64,000 bases of DNA from Gordonia humi (lineage in GTDB: Bacteria; Actinomycetota; Actinomycetes; Mycobacteriales; Mycobacteriaceae): NCBI RefSeq assembly GCF_014197435.1, contig NZ_JACIFP010000001.1, forward strand, positions 2,046,001-2,110,000. The letters run 5' to 3'. Below the pieces are notes generated by a model. The model was not told where the DNA came from and made no database searches. It worked only from the letters and a program-made list of their open reading frames with translations. A program made the position numbers and the translations under genes. How positions within the stretch are numbered: the first letter of the stretch is position 1; every line of letters starts with the position of its first letter. Positions 28,473 to 37,010 of the stretch are shown here, in pieces.

Positions 28473-29806
28473 CGGCGGTTCTCGGCGATCACCGCGCGGT
28501 ACCAGTCGTAGGAGGATTTCGGAGTCCGCGTGCCGGTCGCGAAGTCGACGTGGGTCAATCCGAATCGTTGCGTGTAGCCGTCGGCCCACTCGAAGTTGTC
28601 CAGCAGCGACCACACCGTGTACTCGTCTATCCGCACACCCGCGTCCATCGCCTCGGCCACTGCACGGAGGTGCCCGTCGAGGTACGAGATGCGGTCGACG
28701 TCGTCGATCGGAGACGAGCAGACGTCGGGTTCGGGGAACGACGCTCCGTTCTCACTGATCACGATCGGCGGCAGATTCTCGTAGCGAGTCGCGAAGTCGA
28801 CGAGCAGATCGCGCAGGGCGGCGGGCACGATGGGCCATTGCTCGCCGAAGCCGGTGACCGGTGCACCGGGCGTGGGCACCATCTCGAACGGGATCGGGAT
28901 GTCCGGGGCCGGTGCGGTCACCGTCGTCGGATTGTAGAAGTTGACGCCGTAGAAGTCCGGTGGCGTCGAGATGATCTCCATGTCACCGTCGCGGACGGGG
29001 ATCCGCGTGTCGATACCGGGCAGATCGGGATACGTCCCGGTCAGGATCGGATCGGCGAACATCCGGTTGTGGATCGCATCGTAGGCCGCGGCGGCCGCCG
29101 CGTCGGCGTCGGTGTCGTGCAGTCGCAGGACGCGCGTGTGGTTGTTGGGCAGTCCGACGGCGGTGGCGCCGTGTTCGCGCAGTACCCGCATCGCGTGCCC
29201 GTGCGCGAGCAACTGGTGGTGCGCTGTGCTCAGCGCGTCGAACAACAGGAACTCGCCGGGTGCCAACTCGCCCACCGCATAGCCCTGCAGAGTGGTCATC
29301 GCAGGCTCGTTGACCGTGTACCAGTCGTGCACTCGATCGCCCAGACGCGCGGCGACGAGTTCGGTGTACTCGGTGAATCGGGCGACGGTGTCGCGCTCGG
29401 TCCAGCCGCCCGCCTCATGAAGCGGGATCGGCAGATCCCAGTGATACAGGGTGGGGAAGGGGGTGACTCCGGCGTCGAGGAGGTCGTCGACGAGTCGGGA
29501 GTAGTAGTCCAGACCGGCGGTGTTCACCCGACCCGAGCCGTCGGGCTGCACCCGCGTCCATGAGATGGAGAACCGGTAGCGGTCGACGCCCAGCCCGGCG
29601 AGGAGGGCCACGTCGTCGGCCCATCGGTGATAACTGTCGGCGGCCGGGTCGGCGGTCGCGCCGTCGACGACCTTGCCGGGAGTGTCGACCCAGGCGTCCC
29701 AGACCGACCGGCCTCGGCCGTCTTCGGTGCGGGCGCCTTCGATCTGGAACGCGGCGGTCGCCGTGGACCAGCGCAGCGGCTGGGGAAGTGCTGGGACGTC
29801 AGGCAT
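28469..29806 (-). CDS. family 1 glycoside hydrolase (beta-glucosidase type)
   Basis: A 445-residue GH1 enzyme. The N-terminal signature is LRWSTATAAFQIEGA. The acid/base Glu lies in DWYTVNEPAMTTLQGYAVG, and the nucleophile Glu in PPIVISENGASFPE. The C-terminal LLDNFEWADGYTQRFGL ends the GH1 barrel. There is no signal peptide, so it acts in the cytoplasm on imported or phosphate-free glycosides. The downstream MFS gene is coupled to it (4-bp overlap). A perfect 20-bp palindrome 29 bp before the start codon suggests that a repressor controls the pair. Confidence 0.92.
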   Translation of the reverse strand: MPDVPALPQPLRWSTATAAFQIEGARTEDGRGRSVWDAWVDTPGKVVDGATADPAADSYHRWADDVALLAGLGVDRYRFSISWTRVQPDGSGRVNTAGLDYYSRLVDDLLDAGVTPFPTLYHWDLPIPLHEAGGWTERDTVARFTEYTELVAARLGDRVHDWYTVNEPAMTTLQGYAVGELAPGEFLLFDALSTAHHQLLAHGHAMRVLREHGATAVGLPNNHTRVLRLHDTDADAAAAAAYDAIHNRMFADPILTGTYPDLPGIDTRIPVRDGDMEIISTPPDFYGVNFYNPTTVTAPAPDIPIPFEMVPTPGAPVTGFGEQWPIVPAALRDLLVDFATRYENLPPIVISENGASFPEPDVCSSPIDDVDRISYLDGHLRAVAEAMDAGVRIDEYTVWSLLDNFEWADGYTQRFGLTHVDFATGTRTPKSSYDWYRAVIAENRR

Positions 29807-29834
29807 GCGGCGTCGACTCCTTCGACCTCGACAA

Positions 29835-29854
29835 TGTTGATCGATCGATCAACA
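29835..29854. promoter_or_regulatory. perfect 20-bp palindrome, operator candidate for the glucosidase operon
   Basis: The two 10-nt arms TGTTGATCGA and TCGATCAACA form a perfect inverted repeat with no spacer. It lies 29 bp upstream of the beta-glucosidase start and at the beginning of the gap to pth. The size and symmetry fit a TetR- or LacI-type dimer site. No gene for such a repressor is directly adjacent, so the regulator is unidentified. Confidence 0.6.
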
Positions 29855-29919
29855 AGTGATCGGCATCATCATCGCCGATGTCGCCGCCGCGCGGGCCGAC
29901 TCCGTGAAATCGGTGGTGA

Positions 29920-30486
29920 CTACCAGGCGTGCACGGTGTTCTGCGCGGCTTCCAGACCCTGCTTCACCAGGAGTTCGGCGGCGTCGACGCCGTTCGCGAT
30001 CAGGAGTTCCACCTCGGCCTTCGCGGCGGCCGGAAACGTCTTCAACACGAAGTCTGCCGGATCCTGCCTGCCCGGCGGACGGCCGATGCCGAGCCTCACG
30101 CGGAGATAGTCGCGCGTACCGATCGCCGAGGTGATCGATCGCAGACCGTTGTGTCCGCCTTCGCCGCCGCCGCACTTGAGCCGCACCTGACCGAAGTCGA
30201 TGTCGAGTTCGTCGTGCAGCACGATCAGATCCTCGGGCCTCACCGAGTAGTACGCGGCCAGCGGGCCGATCTGTCGGCCCGTCACGTTCATGTAGGTGCG
30301 CGACTTCGCGACCGTCACCGGCTCGCCGCCGATGCGGACGGTCGCGGTCTCGGCGCCGGAACGCTTGTGCACCGAGAACTTCTCGCCGTACGAGAAGACC
30401 AGGCTGTCGGCGACCATGGCCCCGATGTTGTGCCTGGTCTTCTCGTAGGTTGGACCGGGATTGCCCAGTCCGACGATGAGCTTCAC
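29920..30486 (-). CDS. pth: peptidyl-tRNA hydrolase
   Basis: A 188-residue enzyme that frees tRNA from stalled peptidyl-tRNA. It has the N-terminal [22 protein letters not shown] signature with catalytic Asn and His, and [18 protein letters not shown], which holds the catalytic Asp. [12 protein letters not shown] completes the set. It ends 113 bp before the beta-glucosidase operon. It starts 1 bp after the rplY stop and so forms the conserved rplY-pth pair of actinobacteria. Confidence 0.96.
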   Translation of the reverse strand: MKLIVGLGNPGPTYEKTRHNIGAMVADSLVFSYGEKFSVHKRSGAETATVRIGGEPVTVAKSRTYMNVTGRQIGPLAAYYSVRPEDLIVLHDELDIDFGQVRLKCGGGEGGHNGLRSITSAIGTRDYLRVRLGIGRPPGRQDPADFVLKTFPAAAKAEVELLIANGVDAAELLVKQGLEAAQNTVHAW

Positions 30487-31092
30487 TTACTCGGCTGCGG
30501 CTTCTTCGGCCTCGGCCTCGTCCTCGTCGTCCTCGACAGCGACGACCGTGGCCTCGTTGACGGCGACGACAGCGTACTCGGCCGGGGTCACCAGGGTGAC
30601 GCCGTCCTGCAGGTTCAGATCGCCGGCGGTGACCAGGGTGCCGGCCGGAGCGTTCTCCAGGTCGACCACGATGTTCTCCGGGATGTGCAGAGCCTCGGCC
30701 TCGATCTCCACCGAGCCGAGCTCCTGCACGATCAGGGTGCCGCCCATCGGGGTGCCCTCGACCAGGACCGGAACGTCGACGATGACCTTCTCGCCGCGAC
30801 GCACGACGAGGAAGTCGACGTGCTCGATGTAGTCGCGCAGCGGGTGGATGTCGACCTGGCGGGTCAGAGCGAGCTGCTTGCTGCCTTCGATGTCGAGGTC
30901 GATGACGGCGTTGAGGCCGTTGTTACGCAGGATCGCGTTCAGCTCGAGGCGGGGGAGCAGCAGGTGCTTCGGGTCGGTGCCGTGGCCGTAGATGACTGCG
31001 GGGACCTGGCCCTCGCGACGAGCGCGGCGGGCGGCACCCTTGCCGCGACCGGTGCGGATGGCAGCGGCGATGGACGGAGTGGTGTCCGACAT
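30487..31092 (-). CDS. rplY: 50S ribosomal protein L25 (long, Ctc-type)
   Basis: A 201-residue L25/Ctc protein that binds 5S rRNA. The N-terminal domain has GRGKGAARRARREGQVPAVIYG and RQVDIHPLRDYIEHVDFLVV. The C-terminal all-beta TL5-type domain (PVLVEGTPMGG, EALHIPENIVVDL) ends in a run of Glu/Ala/Asp (VEDDEDEAEAEEAAAE). That acidic tail is typical of actinobacterial L25. ATG 31092 has an AGGTCACAC ribosome site just upstream. It is coupled with pth. Confidence 0.95.
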   Translation of the reverse strand: MSDTTPSIAAAIRTGRGKGAARRARREGQVPAVIYGHGTDPKHLLLPRLELNAILRNNGLNAVIDLDIEGSKQLALTRQVDIHPLRDYIEHVDFLVVRRGEKVIVDVPVLVEGTPMGGTLIVQELGSVEIEAEALHIPENIVVDLENAPAGTLVTAGDLNLQDGVTLVTPAEYAVVAVNEATVVAVEDDEDEAEAEEAAAE

Positions 31093-31251
31093 GTGTGACC
31101 TCCAATGGGTTTCGATTGCTTCTGCGCCACGACGACGCAGCGTCGACAGGCAGAACCCGATCACCGAAACGGCGGAGGTGTCCGCAGTCGCGCCGATAAC
31201 GGTGATCGCTCACCCTCGCCGAGACAACGGGATGCAGCTTACCATGTGGGC

Positions 31252-31686
31252 ATGACGTCACAGAATCCGGTTGACCTGGTCCGACACTTTCTCACCGGTC
31301 TCGCCACCGGCGACGTCGACGGCGCCCTCGAGGACGTCGACGACGCGATCGTCTACACGAACGTCTCGCTGCCGACTGTCCGGGGCAAGGCGAAGTTCGG
31401 CGCGATCATGCGCGGGCTCGGCCGACCGGGCCTCGGGTTCGACGTGCAGTTCCTGGCGATCAACGCCGCCGACGACGGCGTGGTCCTCACCGAACGCATC
31501 GACGAGCTCGCGGTGGGGCCGGTGCGCATCCGTTTCTGGGTGTGCGGCCGCTTCGAGGTGCGGGAGGGGCGGATCACCGTGTGGCGCGACTACTTCGACT
31601 TCTTCGACGTGACCAAGGGCCTCGTGCGCGCCGTTCTCGGCGTCGTGGCGCCGCCGCTCAACCGGAAGATCGACGGCGTCGGCTGA
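31252..31686 (+). CDS. SnoaL-like/limonene-1,2-epoxide hydrolase family protein
   Basis: A 144-residue NTF2-fold protein. Motifs typical of the limonene epoxide hydrolase group are DAIVYTNVSLPTVRGKAKF (the YTN.P..RG loop), ERIDELAVG and REGRITVWRDYFD, with the D-R-D residues used by these hydrolases (RID and WRDYFD). Some members in M. tuberculosis (EphG) act on sterol- or fatty acid epoxides. It is a single-gene unit divergent from rplY; function is by family only. The ATG at 31252 follows the short divergent intergenic region. Confidence 0.75.
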   Translation: MTSQNPVDLVRHFLTGLATGDVDGALEDVDDAIVYTNVSLPTVRGKAKFGAIMRGLGRPGLGFDVQFLAINAADDGVVLTERIDELAVGPVRIRFWVCGRFEVREGRITVWRDYFDFFDVTKGLVRAVLGVVAPPLNRKIDGVG

Positions 31687-31710
31687 GCCCGGCCTCCGCC
31701 GTCGAGACCG

Positions 31711-32052
31711 CTACAGGATCTCGTCGACGCTCTCGATCGGTCGGGCCAGGCGGGTGCCCTTGGCGGTCACCACGAACGGGCGCTCCACCAGGACCGGGTT
31801 CGCCACCATCGCGTCGAGGATCGCGTCCTCGGACGCATTCGCGAGGTCGAGTTCGGTGTAGAGGGACTCACGCTTGCGAACCGCTCGGCTCGGGGTGAGT
31901 CCCGCGTCGGCGAAGAGCTTCTCGAGCTGCTCGCGGGTCCAGCCCTCGGTCAGATACTTGACGACGGTGAGTTCGACGCCCGCGCCTTCGAGCTTCGCCA
32001 GGGTCTTCCGGGAGGTCGAACAGCGGGGGTTGTGATAGATCGTTGCGTCCAC
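31711..32052 (-). CDS. arsC: ArsC family arsenate reductase (glutaredoxin type)
   Basis: A 113-residue protein that aligns along its length with E. coli R773-type ArsC. It has IYHNPRCSTSRKTL with the active-site Cys, VKYLTEGWTREQLEKLF, and VERPFVVTAKGTRLARPIE with the second conserved Arg and the RP motif. Such enzymes reduce arsenate with glutathione or mycothiol; other members of this fold are Spx-like regulators, but the catalytic Cys and Arg argue for a reductase. There is no ars operon around it. It is followed by a strong hairpin before prs. Confidence 0.85.
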   Translation of the reverse strand: MDATIYHNPRCSTSRKTLAKLEGAGVELTVVKYLTEGWTREQLEKLFADAGLTPSRAVRKRESLYTELDLANASEDAILDAMVANPVLVERPFVVTAKGTRLARPIESVDEIL

Positions 32053-32109
32053 CGTCCAAACGTACCCCTACGACGATCTCGGCGGTGGGACCGTCGGATC
32101 AGCGACGAA

Positions 32110-32149
32110 CGACCCCCGAGGGCGCCGTCCGCCGGGCCCTCGGGGGTCG
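32110..32149. terminator. strong hairpin upstream of arsC, after prs
   Basis: A 14-bp perfect stem, CGACCCCCGAGGGC paired with GCCCTCGGGGGTCG, closes a 12-nt loop. It lies just after the prs stop (32170) on the minus strand, so it most likely ends the glmU-prs transcript. No U-run follows. It also separates that unit from arsC, which therefore needs its own promoter. Confidence 0.75.
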
Positions 32150-32169
32150 CTCCCCGGAATACGAGACTG

Positions 32170-33147
32170 CTATGCGTTGCCGTTGAACAGGCTGGTGACC
32201 GAGCCGTTCTCGAAGACCTCACGGATGGTCTGGGCGAGCAGCGGCGCGATCGAGAGAACCGTGAGGTTCTCGAACCGCTTGTCCTCACCGATCGGCAGCG
32301 TGTCGGTGGCGATCACCTCGCGCGCACCGCAGTTCGCGAGGCGCTCGGCCGCCGGATGCGAGAACACACCGTGCGTGGTCGCGATGATGACGTCGCCCGC
32401 ACCGGCCTCCTTGAGGACGCTGACGGCGCCTGCGATGGTGCCGCCGGTGTCGATCATGTCGTCGATCAGAACGCAGGTCTTGCCCGCCACGTCGCCGACG
32501 ACGCGGTTCGACTTGATCTGGTTCGGCACGTCGGGGTCACGCGTCTTGTGCACGAACGCCATCGGTGCGCCGTCGAGGGAGTCGGCCCACTTCTCGCCGA
32601 CCTTGACGCGTCCGGCGTCCGGCGAGACGACACAGATGTTGTCGGTGCCGTACTTGGTGCGGACGTACTCGGCCAGCTGCCCCTGCGCGTGCATGTGGTC
32701 GACGGGGCCGTCGAAGAAGCCCTGGATCTGATCGGTGTGCAGGTCGACCGTGATGATGCGGTCGGCACCCGCGGTCTTGAACAGGTCGGCGACGAGGCGA
32801 GCCGAGATCGGCTCGCGGCCGCGGTGCTTCTTGTCCTGCCGCGCGTACGGGTAGAACGGCAGGATCGCGGTGATGCGCTTGGCCGATCCACGCTTGAGAG
32901 CGTCGATCATGATGAGCGTCTCCATGATCCACTGGTTCATCGGGTACGGGCAGCTCTGCAGGACGAAGGCGTCGCTGCCGCGTACCGAGTCCTCGAAGCG
33001 GACGAAGATCTCGCCGTTCGCGAAGTCGCGTGCGGTCTGCGGTGTGATGGGGACGCCGAGCGAGTCGGAGACGGCCTGGGCCAGTTCGGGGTGCGCGCGA
33101 CCCGCGAACAACATGAGGTTCTTCTGGTTGTCGGTGGTCCAACTCAT
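32170..33147 (-). CDS. prs: ribose-phosphate pyrophosphokinase
   Basis: A 325-residue PRPP synthetase, which makes phosphoribosyl pyrophosphate for nucleotide, His/Trp and arabinan (decaprenylphosphoryl arabinose) synthesis. It has LMLFAGRAHPELAQAV, then ILPFYPYARQDKKHRGREPI (the flexible loop), DLHTDQIQGFFDGPVDH and the PRPP-binding loop CVLIDDMIDTGGTIAGAV. Length fits. It sits 3 bp downstream of glmU, the conserved glmU-prs pair of mycobacteria. Confidence 0.96.
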   Translation of the reverse strand: MSWTTDNQKNLMLFAGRAHPELAQAVSDSLGVPITPQTARDFANGEIFVRFEDSVRGSDAFVLQSCPYPMNQWIMETLIMIDALKRGSAKRITAILPFYPYARQDKKHRGREPISARLVADLFKTAGADRIITVDLHTDQIQGFFDGPVDHMHAQGQLAEYVRTKYGTDNICVVSPDAGRVKVGEKWADSLDGAPMAFVHKTRDPDVPNQIKSNRVVGDVAGKTCVLIDDMIDTGGTIAGAVSVLKEAGAGDVIIATTHGVFSHPAAERLANCGAREVIATDTLPIGEDKRFENLTVLSIAPLLAQTIREVFENGSVTSLFNGNA

Positions 33148-33150
33148 CGG

Positions 33151-34623
33151 CTAGCTCTTCTTCTCCTGGTCTCGACCGTTCTTGGCTCGGACCGCCGCTT
33201 CTGCGGCAGCCGTTCCGGGGCGCTTGGCAGGCACCCAGTCCTCAATGATGCGCTGTGATCCAGCGCTCACCGAAAGTGCACCCGACGGAACGTTCCCCCG
33301 GAGCACGGTACCCGCACCGGTGTACACGCCGTCACCGATCTCCAGAGGCGCCACGAACATGTTGTCCGAGCCGGTGCGGCAGTGCGATCCGATGACGGTC
33401 TTGTGCTTGTCGACGCCGTCGTAGTTGACGAAGACGCTCGATGCGCCGATGTTGGTGTATTCGCCGATCTCGGCGTCGCCCACATAGGTCAGGTGCGGCA
33501 CCTTGGTGCCGGTGCCGATCTGCGCGTTCTTGGTCTCGACGAAGGCGCCGATCTTGCCCGTGGCACCGAGGTCGGTGCCCGGGCGCAGATAGGCGAACGG
33601 CCCGACAGTGGCGCCGGCGTGGATCACCGCGCCGCTGCCGTGGGTGCGGATCACGCTGGCGCCCGCCCCGATCCGCACGTCGGTGAGTGTGGTGTCCGGC
33701 CCGATCACGGCGTCGTCGGCGATCTCACAGCGGCCGTGCAGCGCAGTGCCCGGCTCGATGCGCACGTCCTGGCCGAGCCGCACCGCCACGTCGATCCACG
33801 TGGTGGCCGGATCCACGACGGTGACTCCGGCGAGCATGTGGCGCCGCACGATGCGCCGATTCAGCTCGGCTCCGAGGTCGGCGAGCTGAACGCGGTCGTT
33901 GCAGCCGGCGACGACGGCCGGGTCGTCGACGACGTGCGCGCGGACCGTCCGGCCGGCGGCGCGAGCGATCTCGACGACGTCGGTCAGGTAGTACTCGCCC
34001 TGCGCGTTGTCGGTCGACAGGCTAGCGAGTCCCTCGCGCAGGACGGCGGCGTCGAAGGCGTAGACGGCGGCGTTGACCTCGGTGATGGCGCGCTGGGCGT
34101 CGGTGGCGTCCTTGTGCTCGACGATCGCGGTGACGTCGCCGTCGTCGCCGCGAACGATCCGGCCGTATCCGGTCGGATCGGCGGCGACGAAGCTGGTGAG
34201 CGTCACGGCGGCGCCGTCGCCTGCGGTGTGCGTGGCCACCAGGGCTTCGAGAGTGTCGGCGTCGAGGAGGGGCGCGTCGGCGACCGTCACGAGGACTGTG
34301 CCGTCGAAGTCGTCGAGGACGGTCATGCCCGCGCGGGCGGCGTCGCCGGTGCCGAGCGGCGACGCTTGTTCGGCGATGAGGATCCGACGGTCGAGTTCGT
34401 CTGCGACGGAGTCGATCTCGGCGGTCACCTTCTCGCGCTCGTGGCTGACGACGCCGATGAGGACCTCTGGCGCCAGTCCGTTCGCTCCGTGCATCGCGTG
34501 TCCGACGAGGGAGCGACCCGCGATGCGATGCAGGATCTTCGGCGTCTTCGACTTCATACGGGTGCCAGCTCCCGCGGCAAGCACGATGACCGCGATCGCG
34601 CTCCGGCCGGACTGTCTGCTCAT
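33151..34623 (-). CDS. glmU: bifunctional UDP-N-acetylglucosamine pyrophosphorylase/glucosamine-1-phosphate N-acetyltransferase
   Basis: A 490-residue bifunctional enzyme that makes UDP-GlcNAc for peptidoglycan. The N-terminal uridyltransferase domain has [19 protein letters not shown] and [16 protein letters not shown]. The C-terminal left-handed beta-helix has hexapeptide repeats and acetyltransferase motifs such as [11 protein letters not shown] and [19 protein letters not shown] short charged tail ends EKKS, as in mycobacterial GlmU. The ATG at 34623 ([18 protein letters not shown]) is preferred to an in-frame upstream codon. It is the head of the glmU-prs operon. Confidence 0.96.
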   Translation of the reverse strand: MSRQSGRSAIAVIVLAAGAGTRMKSKTPKILHRIAGRSLVGHAMHGANGLAPEVLIGVVSHEREKVTAEIDSVADELDRRILIAEQASPLGTGDAARAGMTVLDDFDGTVLVTVADAPLLDADTLEALVATHTAGDGAAVTLTSFVAADPTGYGRIVRGDDGDVTAIVEHKDATDAQRAITEVNAAVYAFDAAVLREGLASLSTDNAQGEYYLTDVVEIARAAGRTVRAHVVDDPAVVAGCNDRVQLADLGAELNRRIVRRHMLAGVTVVDPATTWIDVAVRLGQDVRIEPGTALHGRCEIADDAVIGPDTTLTDVRIGAGASVIRTHGSGAVIHAGATVGPFAYLRPGTDLGATGKIGAFVETKNAQIGTGTKVPHLTYVGDAEIGEYTNIGASSVFVNYDGVDKHKTVIGSHCRTGSDNMFVAPLEIGDGVYTGAGTVLRGNVPSGALSVSAGSQRIIEDWVPAKRPGTAAAEAAVRAKNGRDQEKKS

Positions 34624-34842
34624 CGATGATCCTTCGCTCGAGACGTTGACGGCTGCCGGGGAAATCCTACGCATCGAGGTGCCGACGAGCCGCCCGCACG
34701 CCGTGTGACATGCGACCCGCTCCTGATTCGTCGGTCGGGCGGCGCACCTCGTCGGTCGAGCGGCGTCGCGACCCGTCGAATCGCTCCGCGGGCGTGGTCA
34801 CGCCGCTGCCCGTCGGCTGTGGCAGAATCTCAGACGCAGTAA

Positions 34843-34914
34843 TCCGCCATGGTGTAATCGGCAACACTCCTGATTTTGGTTCAGGCATTTCAGGTTCGAG
34901 TCCTGATGGCGGAG
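34843..34914 (+). tRNA. tRNA-Gln (anticodon TTG)
   Basis: A 72-nt cloverleaf. The acceptor arms are TCCGCCA (34843-34849) and TGGCGGA (34907-34913), followed by a G discriminator. The anticodon arm is CCTGA-TTTTGGT-TCAGG with TTG in the loop, reading CAA glutamine codons. The T arm is CAGGTTCGAGTCCTG. The 3' CCA is not encoded, so it is added after transcription. It stands alone between glmU (opposite strand) and lcp. Confidence 0.93.
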
Positions 34915-34950
34915 CACAGGCGTGAGCGCAGTGCGACGCGGACGTGAACG

Positions 34951-34983
34951 ACGGGCCGACAGGCGTGTTGTCCGTCGGCCCGT
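34951..34983. terminator. hairpin between tRNA-Gln and the convergent lcp gene
   Basis: A 10-bp perfect stem, ACGGGCCGAC paired with GTCGGCCCGT, closes a 13-nt loop. It lies 37 bp after the tRNA and 23 bp before the lcp stop codon. As these converge, it could act on both transcripts. No U-run is present. Confidence 0.65.
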
Positions 34984-35005
34984 CGCTCTCAGCCCCCGGG
35001 GCGGT

Positions 35006-36223
35006 CTACTTGTATTCCGGATTGTTCGTATAGGGCAGCTCGATGTTGATCGGCATGCGCAGTTCGGAGATGTACAGCAGCACGAACTGACGCAGCATCT
35101 CGTCGAAGGTCCAATAGACCTCTTTGGGCATGCCGACATCGAGGAGTCCCTCGCGGACGAGCACGAACGGCCCCCACGACGCAGCGAGCAGCGGATCCCA
35201 GACGGGCTCGCGCGGGATGCGGAGTTCGGTGGCGATGCGGTCGCCGAGCATGAACCGTGTCAATGCGCCCAGCACGCCCGGAGAAAGGATCGACAGGTCG
35301 AGGTTGAAGCCGAGCTGCAGCAGCATGTGTGCCAGCTTCCGGCCCTCCGGCGTCCCCTTCAGGATCGGATCGAGAGCGACCTTCGACTGATCCTCCGCGT
35401 CCTTCCACGTCGCCGGGATGAGTCCGTCCCGGATACCGAGCATGTGACCGGCGACCTGCCACGAGTGCAGGAAACCCTCGGATTCACGGGCGTCGACCGG
35501 GACCTGCCAACGTCGCAGCATCCGCATCACCGTCGTGGGCAGGCTGTGCCAGGTGACCATCTGATCGGCCTGGGTGATCGGCTTCTCCTGATACGGCATG
35601 CGCGAGGACCACTTGTGCTGCTGGGGCAGGAGGTGCCGGACGGCGGAATGGATGAGCCGCGTCTTCACACAGGTCACCGCCATCTCGCCGCCGTCTTGGT
35701 ACGCGTTCAGCGAGCCGATGTCGTAGCCGAGCTTGGCGGTCTTGGCGATCCGGTCCTTGAGCTGGGCTCCACCGCGCGAGTAGTACACGACCATCGCCTC
35801 ATGCGGGATCACCGCGCTCATCATGCCGCTGGCGAATCCGTAGAGGGCCCCGAGATAGGTGCCGCGCTTCTGATTGAAACGGACCGCGTCGTCGAGCTTG
35901 CCCGCGTCGGCCCAGTCGGGGAGTTCCCGCGCCTTCTCGATGAAGGTCCGCAGATCGGCGGGGATCTCCTTCGACAAGCCCTGACCGTTCTTCTGCCACT
36001 TACGCATCGCGTTGTTGACCTTGGTGACCTGGCCGCTGGAGTAGATGTCGGCGATCAACTCGTCCGGCTCGTCGTCCCAGGTGTGCTTCGCGTCGATCCT
36101 CGGGCCGTCGCCCGGCGCGGCCCCGGCCCTGGCCGCCGTCCACCCGAAGGTGGGCGCTGCGAGCAGTGCCGCACTAGCGCCGGCACCGACCCGGAGTACT
36201 CGGCGACGTGACAGATCTTCCAT
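35006..36223 (-). CDS. lcp: latex clearing protein (rubber oxygenase), Tat-secreted heme protein
   Basis: A 405-residue Lcp, which cleaves poly(cis-1,4-isoprene) at double bases with O2 to give oligo-isoprenoid aldehydes/ketones outside the cell. The twin-arginine signal SRRRVLRVGAGASAALLAAP leads to an AxA-type site near ARA/AGA. The mature part holds the DUF2236-type core with Lcp signatures: RGTYLGALYGFASGMMSAV, TCVKTRLIHSAVRHLL (the Arg/Lys/Thr active-site helix) and VTWHSLPTTVM, whose His is the heme ligand. Length and sequence resemble Lcp of Gordonia polyisoprenivorans and Streptomyces K30. The C-terminus is complete (LPYTNNPEYK). It is divergent from a TetR regulator, as in known lcp loci. 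Confidence 0.92.
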   Translation of the reverse strand: MEDLSRRRVLRVGAGASAALLAAPTFGWTAARAGAAPGDGPRIDAKHTWDDEPDELIADIYSSGQVTKVNNAMRKWQKNGQGLSKEIPADLRTFIEKARELPDWADAGKLDDAVRFNQKRGTYLGALYGFASGMMSAVIPHEAMVVYYSRGGAQLKDRIAKTAKLGYDIGSLNAYQDGGEMAVTCVKTRLIHSAVRHLLPQQHKWSSRMPYQEKPITQADQMVTWHSLPTTVMRMLRRWQVPVDARESEGFLHSWQVAGHMLGIRDGLIPATWKDAEDQSKVALDPILKGTPEGRKLAHMLLQLGFNLDLSILSPGVLGALTRFMLGDRIATELRIPREPVWDPLLAASWGPFVLVREGLLDVGMPKEVYWTFDEMLRQFVLLYISELRMPINIELPYTNNPEYK

Positions 36224-36254
36224 GGCATTCCCCGTCCCAGTTGATCACTGCGTA

Positions 36255-36273
36255 ACAAAATCGGCTATCTTGT
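36255..36273. promoter_or_regulatory. candidate LcpR operator in the lcp/lcpR intergenic region
   Basis: The 19-nt element ACAAAATCGGCTATCTTGT is an imperfect inverted repeat (ACAAaAT at one end, ATcTTGT at the other). It lies 32 bp upstream of the lcp start and 66 bp upstream of the tetR start. A related direct repeat GTAACA flanks it (36252-36257 and 36272-36277). It is the most AT-rich part of the gap and the likeliest site for the divergent repressor. Confidence 0.4.
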
Positions 36274-36338
36274 AACATTGGTAGCACCTGGTGATCGCAG
36301 TCACAAGGGATTCGCATAAGAGAGGTACTATCAAGCCG

Positions 36339-37010
36339 ATGACCATCGACGAGACGACCTCTGCGCCGCAGACACTGTTCGAGCGGGCGACGCGGAAGGC
36401 GATCAACGATCCCCGTCAGCGGCCGGCCGACCCGACTCGGGAGAAACTGCTCGTCGCCGCATACGAACAGTTCTGCATCGACGGTATCGCCGGAGCCTCG
36501 ATGGAGGACGTCGCCAAGCGTGCGGGCACCTCGCGGATCACGATCTATCGGAAGTTCGACAGCAAGGACGATCTCGTCGACGAGGTGATCGCTCACGAGC
36601 TCGGTCGATACTTCGAGTACTTCCGGCGGGCGATGACGGAGGCCGATACCTTCGCCGAGCGTCTGGTGACGGGGTTCGTGACCTCTATCCAGCAGATCTG
36701 GTCGAATCCGCTCATCAAGCGACTGATCGCCGACGATCCCGCATTGGTGCCCGGCCTGGTCGGCGGAGGCGGCGGTCGCAACATGCACGCCGTGAGTTCT
36801 TTCGTCGCCGCGGCCCTCCATCGAGAACAGGACGACGGCAACCTCGATTCGTCGGTCGACCCGGACCTCGCCGCTGAGCTGATCGCGCGGATCACCGGAT
36901 CGTTCGTGACCTTGCCCGGGGGACTCGTCGAACTCGACGACACCGAGCAGCTCGAACAGCTCGCTCGTCAGTATCTGCTGCCGATGCTCAAGGTGTCTGT
37001 CGACCGTTAG
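36339..37010 (+). CDS. lcpR: TetR family regulator divergent from lcp (LcpR-like)
   Basis: A 223-residue TetR protein. The DNA-binding helix-turn-helix (about residues 30-75) reads GASMEDVAKRAGTSRITIYRKF. The C-terminal all-helical domain is unremarkable apart from a GGGGGR loop. Its position divergent from lcp (115 bp) matches that of LcpR, the TetR-type regulator of lcp described in Gordonia polyisoprenivorans. It probably represses lcp when rubber-derived inducer is absent. The ATG at 36339 follows AGAGAGG. An in-frame GTG 48 bp upstream was not used. Confidence 0.8.
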   Translation: MTIDETTSAPQTLFERATRKAINDPRQRPADPTREKLLVAAYEQFCIDGIAGASMEDVAKRAGTSRITIYRKFDSKDDLVDEVIAHELGRYFEYFRRAMTEADTFAERLVTGFVTSIQQIWSNPLIKRLIADDPALVPGLVGGGGGRNMHAVSSFVAAALHREQDDGNLDSSVDPDLAAELIARITGSFVTLPGGLVELDDTEQLEQLARQYLLPMLKVSVDR

